This document shows, piece by piece, positions 15,299 to 22,809 of a stretch of 30,156 nt of DNA (position 1 is its first letter; each line of letters opens with the position of its first letter). The translations under genes and the position numbers were made by a program. The DNA comes from Candidatus Woesearchaeota archaeon (GTDB lineage Archaea; Nanobdellota; Nanobdellia; Woesearchaeales; WJKL01). A model generated the notes under the pieces. That model was not told the DNA's origin, ran no database searches, and saw only the letters and a list, made by a program, of their open reading frames with translations. The stretch covers positions 1 through 30,156 of the forward strand of contig WJKL01000012.1 of the NCBI GenBank assembly GCA_014729145.1, read 5' to 3'.

Positions 15299-15865
15299 TT
15301 ATTCAGATAAGAAATGAGATAGAGCTTGGACAATAAATGCCTTGGTATCATCAGGAAGTTTATGTCTTCTTGCAATTCTTCTAACTCTTTTTTCTATGAA
15401 TTTTTCTCTGAATTTTTCTCTTTCAAAATATTTTTTGATGCTGTCCCCTATAATTCTGCAGCTAGCAAGCATCTTGCTAACGTATTTTGGAGTTAAATCA
15501 TTATCTAAGTGCAAAATTTTCATATGTTGTTTTCCTTCATAAAATTTAGCAACATTTTCTATCATACCCAAAAATACACCTATAGCTCTCCCTATTATGC
15601 CTGCTTTGTTCAACGTTCCTGTGTTTTTGTCTATAGACTCTATAGCAGCCGCAGCTCCTTTCAATTTTTCCTGAAATTCTTCTAGTAGATAATATCTTTT
15701 TGTTGTATTCTCTTCTGCATAATCATATACTGCTTTGGCTGCATGATAATGACTTAGAAATTCTTTCAAAAACATATGCATAGCACTTTTTCTCTCTTCT
15801 TCTTCAAATATATTCCTAACTGCTTTTTCAGCAGCCCTTGTGTCCATTGTTTTTTCTAAAACCAT
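15299..15865 (-). CDS. Orphan helical protein inside the direct-repeat segment
   Basis: I do not recognise this 188-residue protein. It is predicted mostly helical and highly charged. It opens TMDTRAAEKAVRNIFEEEERKS, has a glycine-containing hydrophobic helix near 90-102 (IIGRAIGVFLGMIENV), and ends with a basic stretch KYFEREKFREKFIEKRVRRIARRHKL near 142-168. No transmembrane segment or catalytic motif is evident, and no integrase or transposase signature is seen. ATG 15865 follows GGTGG by four nt, and an AT-rich TATA-like stretch lies at about 15907-15925. It is the only gene of any size between the two 97-bp repeats, so it is the presumed cargo or remnant of whatever created them. Confidence 0.75.
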   Translation of the reverse strand: MVLEKTMDTRAAEKAVRNIFEEEERKSAMHMFLKEFLSHYHAAKAVYDYAEENTTKRYYLLEEFQEKLKGAAAAIESIDKNTGTLNKAGIIGRAIGVFLGMIENVAKFYEGKQHMKILHLDNDLTPKYVSKMLASCRIIGDSIKKYFEREKFREKFIEKRVRRIARRHKLPDDTKAFIVQALSHFLSE

Positions 15866-16024
15866 TTTACCACCATTTGAATAGGATTATACTATTACTA
15901 TCATCTCTTTATTTAAATATTTTATTCTTTCTTAGCATTCTCCCACATAATATCAAAATAACTTTTGTAGCCTTTAATATACCAAATTATTAAATAAATT
16001 AGGCAAGTAAAAAATTATCAGGAA
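15866..16024. other. Intergenic stretch upstream of the orphan gene
   Basis: AT-rich and without an ORF. It holds the minus-strand promoter of the orphan gene and then about 90 bp in which I see nothing, up to the sharp start of the second repeat copy at 16025. Confidence 0.6.
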
Positions 16025-16131
16025 TAAGAGGCGAAATGTCTCACGGAATGATACTTGCAGCAGTTGACGGAGAACAGGTTGTCCTGTTGACAACAGACAA
16101 AGACATCCCAAACAACGCAAAGATCCAGTAA
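16025..16131 (+). pseudogene. 3' fragment of the tRNA-binding protein gene (repeat copy 2)
   Basis: This encodes only the last 35 or so residues of the tRNA-binding protein, in frame from RGEMSHGMILAA to the ending NAKIQ and TAA at 16129-16131. The first 97 bp are identical to 15153-15249. There is no start codon or promoter in place, so it should not be expressed. Its T-rich trailer (GGATTTTTTTTATTTTTATT) looks like a natural gene end. This suggests that it is the original 3' end, displaced by the insertion of 872 bp. Confidence 0.85.
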
Positions 16132-16204
16132 GGATTTTTTTATTTTTATTTTTCTGATATTTTTAATCCAAAACATTTAAAATCATACAATCACTAATTA
16201 AGCT

Positions 16205-17347
16205 ATGGATTTTTTGATAGTGGGTATTGATCCAGGAACAACTTTGGGATATGCTGTTCTGAACTTGAAAGGAGATAAGCTTAATATAGACTCTTCAAAA
16301 AAACTTAACCTAAACAAGCTAATCTCAAAAATAATAAACATTGGAAAACCCTTAGCCATAGGGTGTGATGTTTCTCCTGCCCCTTCTTTTGTGGAAAACT
16401 TCTCAGTAAAAACAGGCTCAAAACTCATAGAACCTGATACAGACTTAACCATAAAGGAAAAAAAAGAGCTCACCAAAAAATACAGACTCAAAAACGACCA
16501 TCAAAGAGATGCACTAGCCTCATCTTTGTACGCCTATAAGATTCTCAAACCGCTGCTGGATAAAATAAGAAAAAGACTAAAACAGCTAAATAAACAGGAT
16601 CTCTTTGATAAAGTAGCTCAAACAGTGATAAAAAACAACATCTCGATAAAATCAGCAGTCAACAAGATAGAAAAACCAGATTTCACCACAAAGAAAAAAC
16701 CACCAAAGAAAAAACCAAAGCCTAAGCTTACCATATCTAAATTCAAGAAATTAAAGTCAAGATTAGATACAGCAGAAAAAGACATAACTGAATTAACAAG
16801 ACAAAACCAAAGACTGAAAAAACAAAACAAAAAACTCTTAAAAAAAGGATCTAAACTGATATCTAAAAAGAAAATACCTCAAAAACTATCTCAAAAAGAA
16901 AAAACTATAAAATTCCTAGATAAAAAGATAAAACAAAAAAATTCCCTGATGCAGGAAAACCAAAAACAGATATCCTGCCTCAATAATTTTATATCCAGGA
17001 TAGATAAAAATAAAGTTCTTTTAAAAAAACTAGACAATCTTGGATATGATGAATTCAAGGCAAAAGAAAAAAGATTAAACATAACTGAAAAAGACTTACT
17101 TCTGATAGAAGACGCAGATATACATTCAGAAAAGACAATACAGGAACTAAAAGATAAGATAAGCATCTTGATAGTAAAGAATATAGGAAAAAGACATAAG
17201 CTTCCCTTTTCAATAATAAAAGCAAAAGATATTGACATCTTTGAGATCAAATTCTATGCTCTAGCAGACAAAAAACAGATAGAAAAAGAGCTGAAAAAAT
17301 TGAATATCCTTGACCAGGTAATAACCCAATACAGACAGGAGCGTTAG
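16205..17347 (+). CDS. DUF460 family protein, RuvC/RNase H-like fold with coiled coil
   Basis: A 380-residue protein of the archaeal DUF460 family (COG2433), predicted RNase H-fold nucleases. The N-terminal fold shows VGIDPGTTLGYAVLNLKGD (6-24) with the first acidic residue, IGCDVSPAPSFVENF near 58-72, and KNDHQRDALASSLYAYKIL near 97-115 for the late acidic position. A Lys-rich linker and a long coiled coil (about 190-290) follow, then a small charged C-terminal domain. Family members I know are often longer, around 600 residues, so this is a compact version. Function is unproven. Its stop overlaps the convergent NMD3-like gene by 4 bp. Confidence 0.85.
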   Translation: MDFLIVGIDPGTTLGYAVLNLKGDKLNIDSSKKLNLNKLISKIINIGKPLAIGCDVSPAPSFVENFSVKTGSKLIEPDTDLTIKEKKELTKKYRLKNDHQRDALASSLYAYKILKPLLDKIRKRLKQLNKQDLFDKVAQTVIKNNISIKSAVNKIEKPDFTTKKKPPKKKPKPKLTISKFKKLKSRLDTAEKDITELTRQNQRLKKQNKKLLKKGSKLISKKKIPQKLSQKEKTIKFLDKKIKQKNSLMQENQKQISCLNNFISRIDKNKVLLKKLDNLGYDEFKAKEKRLNITEKDLLLIEDADIHSEKTIQELKDKISILIVKNIGKRHKLPFSIIKAKDIDIFEIKFYALADKKQIEKELKKLNILDQVITQYRQER

Positions 17348-17796
17348 ATTACCTTGTCATAATCAAAAGATATTTTCTTTCCTGTATCTACATCCACACC
17401 AAAAACTCGACTCCCTAATCTTGTAACCTTTACAAATCTTCCGGGGATCTTTACAGTATCGCCTACCTTAAAATTAGGCAATCTAAATAAAACAGTGATC
17501 CTGTATATTTTTTTGCTTGTCTCCCGGCTTACCCCATATAATTTGCTGCTTATTTTTACCTCTCCTCCAAACTTTCTCTGCAGTCTTTTTCCGATATCCA
17601 TCAAAAACTTTTTGCTGCTGAGTTTATAATCAAATCCGTTCCTGACCTTGTTTCTTTTAGCAGTAAAAACCCTTTCTTCGTTTTTTATCGCATCCTTTAC
17701 AAATTTGATCACTTCTCCGCTAGGATTTCTAAGCTGCAGTATCCCCTCATAATAGTTTGAAGCGACTTCTCTTCCCTTGTCATTCACATATTTCAT
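17344..17796 (-). CDS. NMD3-like protein lacking the zinc-finger region
   Basis: A 150-residue protein matching the middle/C-terminal domains of NMD3, the large-subunit ribosome biogenesis adaptor. It shows ASNYYEGILQLR near 12-23, then RNGFDYKLSSKKFLMDIGKRLQRKFGG near 52-78, SSKLYGVSRETSKKIYRITVLFRLP near 83-107, and an SH3-like KVGDTVKIPGRFVKV...GKKISFDY end. The N-terminal CxxC zinc ribbons present in usual NMD3 (over 300 residues) are absent; the ORF starts right before the YYEGILQLR block. A TATA-like AAAGTATTATAAACC sits about 25 nt upstream of the ATG, so this is a real gene start rather than a broken 5' end. Confidence 0.85.
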   Translation of the reverse strand: MKYVNDKGREVASNYYEGILQLRNPSGEVIKFVKDAIKNEERVFTAKRNKVRNGFDYKLSSKKFLMDIGKRLQRKFGGEVKISSKLYGVSRETSKKIYRITVLFRLPNFKVGDTVKIPGRFVKVTRLGSRVFGVDVDTGKKISFDYDKVI

Positions 17797-17815
17797 GTTT
17801 TCCAGTAAAATCGAT

Positions 17816-17832
17816 AGGTTTATAATACTTTT
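17816..17832. promoter_or_regulatory. Shared TATA region, NMD3-like / signal peptidase
   Basis: A nearly symmetrical TATA stretch, GGTTTATAATACTTT, sits about 22-28 nt from both divergent ATGs (17796 minus, 17850 plus), so both transcripts would be leaderless or nearly so. Confidence 0.55.
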
Positions 17833-17849
17833 GTGTTCTATTCAACATT

Positions 17850-18479
17850 ATGAACAGGCAGGAATTTAAAAAACTTTTAAAGAAAATATGGTGGTTTATC
17901 TGGGAATCCAACTCAGCCTGGAGCTGGATTGTCAATATTATCCTCGCTTTTGTAATAATAAAATTTTTGGTCTATCCTGCTTTGGGTTTTATTTTATCAA
18001 CCTCTTATCCTGTTGTTGCTGTCGTTTCAGGCTCGATGGAGCATGACGGAAGTTTTGATGATTGGTGGGAATCTGAAGCTTTCTGCATCAACACCAACTG
18101 CAACCAGGCTCTTTACTATAGAAATTTCAACATAACCAAAGAAGAATTCCATGATTTCAATTTCAGGAATGGGTTTAATAAAGGAGACATCATGATCCTG
18201 TACGGCTCAGAACCTGAAAATATAGAAGTGGGTGATATAATTGTCTTCCAGAGCATCCGTCCCGACCCCATAATCCATAGAGTTATCAAAAGAGAAAAGA
18301 TAAATAGTACTTTTTATTTCCAGACCAAAGGAGACCATAATCCTTCTTCATATCCTTCATTAAAAGAAGAAAAGATCCATCAGAATAGGATACTTGGAAA
18401 AGCTGTAGCAAGAGTTCCCTTTCTAGGATGGATAAAGATAACTGCTGTTAAATTTTTTAATATAATAAGACCAAGGTGA
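17850..18479 (+). CDS. Signal peptidase I, archaeal/ER type (S26B)
   Basis: A 209-residue membrane protease that removes signal peptides on the outer face of the membrane. One long hydrophobic segment (about 25-52) anchors it. The nucleophile Ser62 is in VAVVSGSMEHDGSF. The general base is His143 in PIIHRVIKRE, not Lys, the mark of the archaeal/eukaryotic branch, and Asp162 is in QTKGDHNPSS. GDIIVFQS precedes the His, as usual. An insertion with two cysteines (Cys79, Cys84) follows the Ser box. It would process the exported Lon-like protease seen in this window. TFS follows after 4 nt. Confidence 0.95.
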   Translation: MNRQEFKKLLKKIWWFIWESNSAWSWIVNIILAFVIIKFLVYPALGFILSTSYPVVAVVSGSMEHDGSFDDWWESEAFCINTNCNQALYYRNFNITKEEFHDFNFRNGFNKGDIMILYGSEPENIEVGDIIVFQSIRPDPIIHRVIKREKINSTFYFQTKGDHNPSSYPSLKEEKIHQNRILGKAVARVPFLGWIKITAVKFFNIIRPR

Positions 18480-18483
18480 TTAT

Positions 18484-18804
18484 ATGACATTATTCTGCCC
18501 AAAATGCGGCTCTTTGATGAAGCCAAAAGAAAAAAAAGGAAAAAAGACAATGGTATGTAGCTGTGGCTACAAGACAAAGGATGTAGAAGAGACCAAGATA
18601 AAAGAGACTATGAAAAAAGATGCACATTCCTTTGAAGTTGTTGAAGAGGAAAAAGAAGCCCTTCCTCTTGTTGAAAAAGAATGCCCAAAATGCGGACACA
18701 AAAAAGCATATTTTTGGGAAGTTCAGACCAGAGCTTCAGACGAGCCTGCAACCCAGTTTTTCAAATGTGAAAAATGCAAACATATCTGGAGGCATTATGA
18801 TTGA
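18484..18804 (+). CDS. tfs: Transcription factor S (TFS/RPB9-TFIIS-like)
   Basis: A 106-residue RNA polymerase cleavage factor that rescues backtracked archaeal polymerase. The N-terminal zinc ribbon has FCPKCGSLM and VCSCGYK. The C-terminal ribbon has ECPKCGHKKAYFWEVQ, then the catalytic hairpin TRASDEPATQFFKCEKCKHIWRHY. The acidic pair DE is kept; the surrounding RASDE differs slightly from the common RSADE. The start is fixed by GGTGAT, which overlaps the stop codon of the signal peptidase gene. Its end overlaps DUF167 by 8 bp, making a three-gene operon. Confidence 0.96.
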   Translation: MTLFCPKCGSLMKPKEKKGKKTMVCSCGYKTKDVEETKIKETMKKDAHSFEVVEEEKEALPLVEKECPKCGHKKAYFWEVQTRASDEPATQFFKCEKCKHIWRHYD

Positions 18805-19036
18805 TGACCACATCAAGAACAACAGGCTAAAAGTAAAGATAAGGCCCAATTCTCCGAAAAACCAGATAAGATCATGGGACAAAGAGAAAGAACAATTGAA
18901 CATAAACATCAAAGCTCCCCCTCAAAAAGGAAAAGCAAACAAAGAGCTAATCAACTTCATGCAAAAAACATTGAAAAAGAAAGTAACAATCACTTCAGGA
19001 AAGACTTCCAAGAATAAGATACTAAATATCAGTTAA
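18797..19036 (+). CDS. DUF167/YggU family protein
   Basis: A 79-residue member of the DUF167 (YggU) family, small alpha/beta proteins of unknown function. The pattern LKVKIRPNSPKNQI, then INIKAPPQKGKANKELINFM and KKVTITSGKTSKNKILNI, is diagnostic. The start at 18797 is chosen because CTGGAGG lies just upstream and the family begins there; a longer in-frame reading from 18620 runs through TFS and is spurious. The end overlaps the convergent kinase/deaminase gene by 15 bp. Confidence 0.9.
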   Translation: MIDDHIKNNRLKVKIRPNSPKNQIRSWDKEKEQLNINIKAPPQKGKANKELINFMQKTLKKKVTITSGKTSKNKILNIS

Positions 19037-20068
19037 ATCTATACTTATTCTTTTTTCTTTTGGTTTATACTTTCTGTGTCTGATTCCAGCCATATCCATC
19101 ATTCTTTTTGAGGCCTTTACAACGTCAGAATCAGCATATTTATTGCTAAGATAGATAACTTCTTTTATCCCGCTTTGTATTATCAGCTTGCAGCATTCGT
19201 TGCATGGAAACAAAGCCACATAGATTTTACAGTTGTCTAATTTTACAGTTGAATTAAGGATAGCATTTAGTTCAGCATGGGCAACATACGGATATTTTGT
19301 ATCCAGAAAATTTCCTTTCTTCCCCCAGGGCAGTTTTTCATCAGAACACCCAATAGGAAATCCATTATAGCCTATACCCACAATCTTTTTCTGCTGATTC
19401 ACGATGCATGCCCCAACCTGTGTATTCGGGTCTTTGCTTCTTAACGCAGATAATTTTGCTACACCCATAAAATAATCATCCCAGGAGATATAATCTTTTC
19501 TTTTCTCATCTTGATCTTTTTTTTCTTTATCTCTTAGATCTTCAACAAGCTTATCCACTTTCTGCTTCAAAACCTCAAGACTTGAATTATTGATCAAAAC
19601 AATCTTTGCTTTATCATTGCATTCCTTAAGCCGCTGCCCTGAACCTTTTCCTTTCATCTCTTTTTTCTCAGTTTTCTTGAATTCTCTGAATGTCTGGGGG
19701 TCTTCCTCCCTGTTTCTCAGCTTCATCCTTTTAAACCTTGTTTTGGCAGGAGCTTCAACTTTTATCAAAGTAAAATCAGCATTTCTTTGAAGTACATCAA
19801 TCTCATCAGGGTGCCTTATCGAAGTAACAACACAGTCTTTTCCTTTTACCTTATCCAATGCTTTTTCAGCAAGCACAGAATTCCCGTATTTTTCCCTGAG
19901 ATCTTTTCCAATTTCCTGCAGGTTATCTCTTGTTACCTTTCTTTTTCTTTTCTTGCATTCTTCTCTGATCATATCAGAAAGAGATATATGCTTGAATCCT
20001 TTTTCAGCTAAATATTCAGCAGCAGTGTCCTTGCCCCCGCAGAAACTGCCTGTAACCCCTATGATCAT
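19022..20068 (-). CDS. P-loop nucleotide-kinase-like domain fused to dCMP deaminase
   Basis: A 348-residue, two-domain protein. Residues 1-180 form a P-loop kinase-like domain (UPF0200/dephospho-CoA-kinase type): IIGVTGSFCGGKDTAAEYL at 2-20 with the Walker A motif, VVTSIRHPDEIDVL near 80-93 and VEAPAKTRFKRMKLR near 104-118. Residues 195-345 are a zinc deoxycytidylate deaminase: His264 and Glu266 in HAELNAIL, and Cys289 and Cys292 in PCNECCKL. A charged linker joins them. dCMP to dUMP feeds the ThyA encoded divergently 96 bp away. I recall a P-loop-like N-terminus on yeast dCMP deaminase, so the fusion itself may be ancient. The ATG at 20068 starts the P-loop domain; upstream in-frame codons are AT-rich and unconserved. 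Confidence 0.93.
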   Translation of the reverse strand: MIIGVTGSFCGGKDTAAEYLAEKGFKHISLSDMIREECKKRKRKVTRDNLQEIGKDLREKYGNSVLAEKALDKVKGKDCVVTSIRHPDEIDVLQRNADFTLIKVEAPAKTRFKRMKLRNREEDPQTFREFKKTEKKEMKGKGSGQRLKECNDKAKIVLINNSSLEVLKQKVDKLVEDLRDKEKKDQDEKRKDYISWDDYFMGVAKLSALRSKDPNTQVGACIVNQQKKIVGIGYNGFPIGCSDEKLPWGKKGNFLDTKYPYVAHAELNAILNSTVKLDNCKIYVALFPCNECCKLIIQSGIKEVIYLSNKYADSDVVKASKRMMDMAGIRHRKYKPKEKRISIDLTDI

Positions 20069-20088
20069 AACCAAAGAATAATAACTCC

Positions 20089-20132
20089 AAATAAATATTT
20101 TATTATTTTTAAGAATACAAAAATATATAAAG
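20089..20132. promoter_or_regulatory. Divergent promoters, dCMP deaminase / thyA
   Basis: A minus-strand TATA stretch at 20089-20102 lies about 25-30 nt before the deaminase ATG, giving a leaderless mRNA. A plus-strand AAATATATAAAG at 20121-20132 serves thyA. The thyA leader ends in a GGGGGTTGAG ribosome site next to its ATG. Confidence 0.6.
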
Positions 20133-20164
20133 CACAATCTCATTTTTAGAGCAAGGGGGTTGAG

Positions 20165-21031
20165 ATGAAAGAATATTTGGATATAATAAGAACAATTCTA
20201 GAACAAGGAGTAAAAAAAGAGGATAGGACAGGAACAGGAACAATAGCTATTGCAGGAGCCATGTTTAAACATGACATGTCAGAAGGCTTCCCTCTTTTGA
20301 CCACAAAATCAGTTCCTTTAAGGCTTGTAGCTTCTGAATTGGAATTCTTCATAAAAGGGATAACAGACAAAAACTGGCTCAGAGACAAGAACAACCATAT
20401 CTGGGACGAATGGTGCTCTCCAGACAAGGTGAAATATGGGCATGATGAAGAGACAAAAAAAAAGATGATGAAAGAAAGAGAGTTGGGGCCAATCTACGGC
20501 TGGCAGTGGAGAAATTTCGGAGCGAAATACACGACCTGGGACAAACCCCCTAAAGGAGATGGAGTTGACCAGCTTAAGAATGTTGTAGAAAAGCTGAAGA
20601 CAGACCCATCTGACAGGAGAATGATAGTTTCTGCATGGAACCCTGTAGATTTTCATAGGATGGCCCTTCCGCCGTGCCATTATTCATTTCAGGTTACTGT
20701 GATAAATAACAGGTTAAATCTTCTCTGGAACCAAAGGTCTGTTGATTCTGCTTTAGGTTTGCCTTTTAATATTGCTTCTTATGCTTTATTGCTTCATCTC
20801 CTGGCAAAAGAATCAGGTTTTGAAGAGGGAAAACTGGTGGGTTTTCTTGGAGACACCCACATATACACAAACCACATAGATGGGTTAAAAGAACAGATCA
20901 AAAGAAAGCCATACCCCCTTCCAACAATCAGGACAAAAAATTTCACATCTATTTTTGAATGGAATTATGAAGACACCGCAGTCCAAAACTACAAGCACCA
21001 CCCAAGAATCAAATTCAAAATATCTGTATGA
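20165..21031 (+). CDS. thyA: Thymidylate synthase ThyA
   Basis: A 288-residue enzyme that methylates dUMP to dTMP with methylene-tetrahydrofolate, releasing dihydrofolate. Seen are RTGTGTIAIAGAMFKHDMS (21-39), WDEWCSP (80-86), LGPIYGWQWRNFGA (107-120), DRRMIVSAWNP (150-160), the catalytic Cys171 in ALPPCHYSFQ, RSVDSALGLPFNIASYALLLHLLA and GDTHIYTNHIDGLKEQ. It is a little longer than the 264-residue E. coli protein because of an insert at about 90-105. It uses the classic folate route, not flavin-dependent ThyX, which explains the need for the DHFR encoded next. Its TGA is 10 nt before the next start, within GAGGT. Confidence 0.98.
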   Translation: MKEYLDIIRTILEQGVKKEDRTGTGTIAIAGAMFKHDMSEGFPLLTTKSVPLRLVASELEFFIKGITDKNWLRDKNNHIWDEWCSPDKVKYGHDEETKKKMMKERELGPIYGWQWRNFGAKYTTWDKPPKGDGVDQLKNVVEKLKTDPSDRRMIVSAWNPVDFHRMALPPCHYSFQVTVINNRLNLLWNQRSVDSALGLPFNIASYALLLHLLAKESGFEEGKLVGFLGDTHIYTNHIDGLKEQIKRKPYPLPTIRTKNFTSIFEWNYEDTAVQNYKHHPRIKFKISV

Positions 21032-21041
21032 GGTAAATAAA

Positions 21042-22802
21042 ATGACTGAAATAATAGTTATAGTTGCTGTTGCAAAAGACAACACAATAGGAAAAGATAA
21101 TGATATCCCGTGGAGAATATCAGAGGATTTCCAGCATTTCAAAGAGCAAACCACAGGCCACCCATGTATAATGGGAGACAAAACATATGAATCTCTTCCT
21201 GATAATGCAAAACCTCTTCCTGGAAGGGAAAATATAGTTCTGACTTTTGACAAAGACTATAATCCTGAAGGAACCACAGTTTTTCATGATTTCTATAAAG
21301 CATTGGAATACTGCAAAGATAAGGGAGAGGAAAAAATTTTTATCACTGGAGGCGCAACAATCTACAGGCTGGGTATGGAGGTTGCAGATACTTTTGAGCT
21401 TACAAAGATAGACAAGGAATACAAAGGAGATGTTTTCTATCCAGAGATAAACTGGGATGAATGGAAGCTTGAAAAGACAGAAGAACATGAAGGCATAGAT
21501 AAAAATACAGATGAAAAAGTAAAATTTTCATTCAATACATACAAAAGGATAAAGAAAACACCCCTTGCCAAACAGGATATGATAGTGAATTCCATTGTCC
21601 AGAATGAGAAAAAAAGACAGCAGAATGAACTTAATATGATACCTTCTGAAAATTATTCAAGCAAAGCTGTTCTTCAGGCAGCAGGTTCTGTCCTGATGAA
21701 CAAATATGCAGAAGGTTACCCCAAAAAAAGATATTATCAGGGAAACAAAAATGTTGATTCTGCTGAAATCCTTGCAATTGAAAGAGCAAAAAAACTTTTC
21801 AATGCAGAACACGCCAATGTACAGCCGAATTCAGGCTCTCCAGCCAATATGGCTGTCTATTTTGCTTTATTACAAAGAGGAGACAAGGTTTTGGGTATGA
21901 ATCTTTCTCATGGAGGGCATCTGACTCATGGCTCTCCTGTTAATTTCTCAGGAAAATATTATAATTTTATAGAATATGGTGTTGACAAGGAAACAGGTAT
22001 GCTTGATATGGACAAGATCAGGAAATTGGCTGAAAAAGAAAAACCAAAGCTTATTCTTTCAGGATTTACAGCATATCCAAGAGAGATAGATTTTAAGGAA
22101 TTCCATGATATTGCACAGTCAGTTGGAGCTATCTCAATGGCAGATATCTCTCATATTGCGGGGCTGATAGCAGGAGATTCACATCCAACACCTTTTCCTT
22201 TTACAGACGTTGTCACCACAACAACCCATAAGACATTAAGAGGGCCAAGATCTGCAATAATTCTCTGCAAGAAAAAATTTGCAAAGGCCATAGACAAAGC
22301 AGTATTTCCAGGACTCCAGGGAGGACCTCATGAACACACTATCGCAGCAAAAGCAGTTGCATTTTCAGAAGCCATGCAGCCTGGATTCAAGGTCTATGCA
22401 AAACAGATAACAAAGAATGCAAAAGCCCTTGCTGACAAGCTGATATCAGAAGGGATCAATCTTGTTTCAGGCGGAACAGACACCCATTTAATACTTATAG
22501 ATTTGATCAGGACAAAATCAGTAGGCAAGAAAGGCATGGGAAAAAAAGCCGCAGTTGCCCTTGAGAATGCAGGTATAATCACAAACTGCAATACAATTCC
22601 ATTTGATCCTTCTACTCCATTTAAACCATCCGGAGTAAGACTCGGAACACCCATTCTTACTACAAGAGGAATGAAAGCAGCTGAGATGGAGACTATAGGA
22701 AAATACATGGCAGACATAATAAACAATCTTGACAAAAAAGATATACAGAAGAAAATAAGAAAGAAAGTATATGATCTGTGTCAGCAGTTTCCTTATTACT
22801 GA
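21042..22802 (+). CDS. Dihydrofolate reductase - serine hydroxymethyltransferase fusion
   Basis: A 586-residue bifunctional protein. Residues 1-171 are DHFR: VAVAKDNTIGKDNDIPWRIS with the acidic Asp29 five residues after Trp24, CIMGDKTYESLP, LPGRENIVLTFD and IFITGGATIYRL. Residues 175-586 are a full-length SHMT: LNMIPSENYSS (197-207), EGYPKKRYYQGN (224-235), HGGHLTHG (290-297), ADISHIAGLIAGD (367-379), the PLP lysine Lys397 in VTTTTHKTLRGPRSA and GVRLGTP. No stop or start separates them; about three residues form the link. The start at 21042 follows a GAGGT that overlaps the thyA stop. DHFR reduces the dihydrofolate made by ThyA, and SHMT recharges it with the serine carbon, so one polypeptide regenerates the cofactor. 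Confidence 0.96.
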   Translation: MTEIIVIVAVAKDNTIGKDNDIPWRISEDFQHFKEQTTGHPCIMGDKTYESLPDNAKPLPGRENIVLTFDKDYNPEGTTVFHDFYKALEYCKDKGEEKIFITGGATIYRLGMEVADTFELTKIDKEYKGDVFYPEINWDEWKLEKTEEHEGIDKNTDEKVKFSFNTYKRIKKTPLAKQDMIVNSIVQNEKKRQQNELNMIPSENYSSKAVLQAAGSVLMNKYAEGYPKKRYYQGNKNVDSAEILAIERAKKLFNAEHANVQPNSGSPANMAVYFALLQRGDKVLGMNLSHGGHLTHGSPVNFSGKYYNFIEYGVDKETGMLDMDKIRKLAEKEKPKLILSGFTAYPREIDFKEFHDIAQSVGAISMADISHIAGLIAGDSHPTPFPFTDVVTTTTHKTLRGPRSAIILCKKKFAKAIDKAVFPGLQGGPHEHTIAAKAVAFSEAMQPGFKVYAKQITKNAKALADKLISEGINLVSGGTDTHLILIDLIRTKSVGKKGMGKKAAVALENAGIITNCNTIPFDPSTPFKPSGVRLGTPILTTRGMKAAEMETIGKYMADIINNLDKKDIQKKIRKKVYDLCQQFPYY

Positions 22803-22809
22803 AGATAAA

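Noticed and set aside
15299..15865. Integrase or transposase identity for the orphan gene between the 97-bp repeats
   Set aside because: No tyrosine-recombinase R-H-R-Y, serine-recombinase or DDE pattern can be seen.
20318..21488. Minus-strand ORFs of 120-122 codons under thyA and DHFR
   Set aside because: Antisense to highly conserved enzymes, with no start signals; composition typical of shadows.
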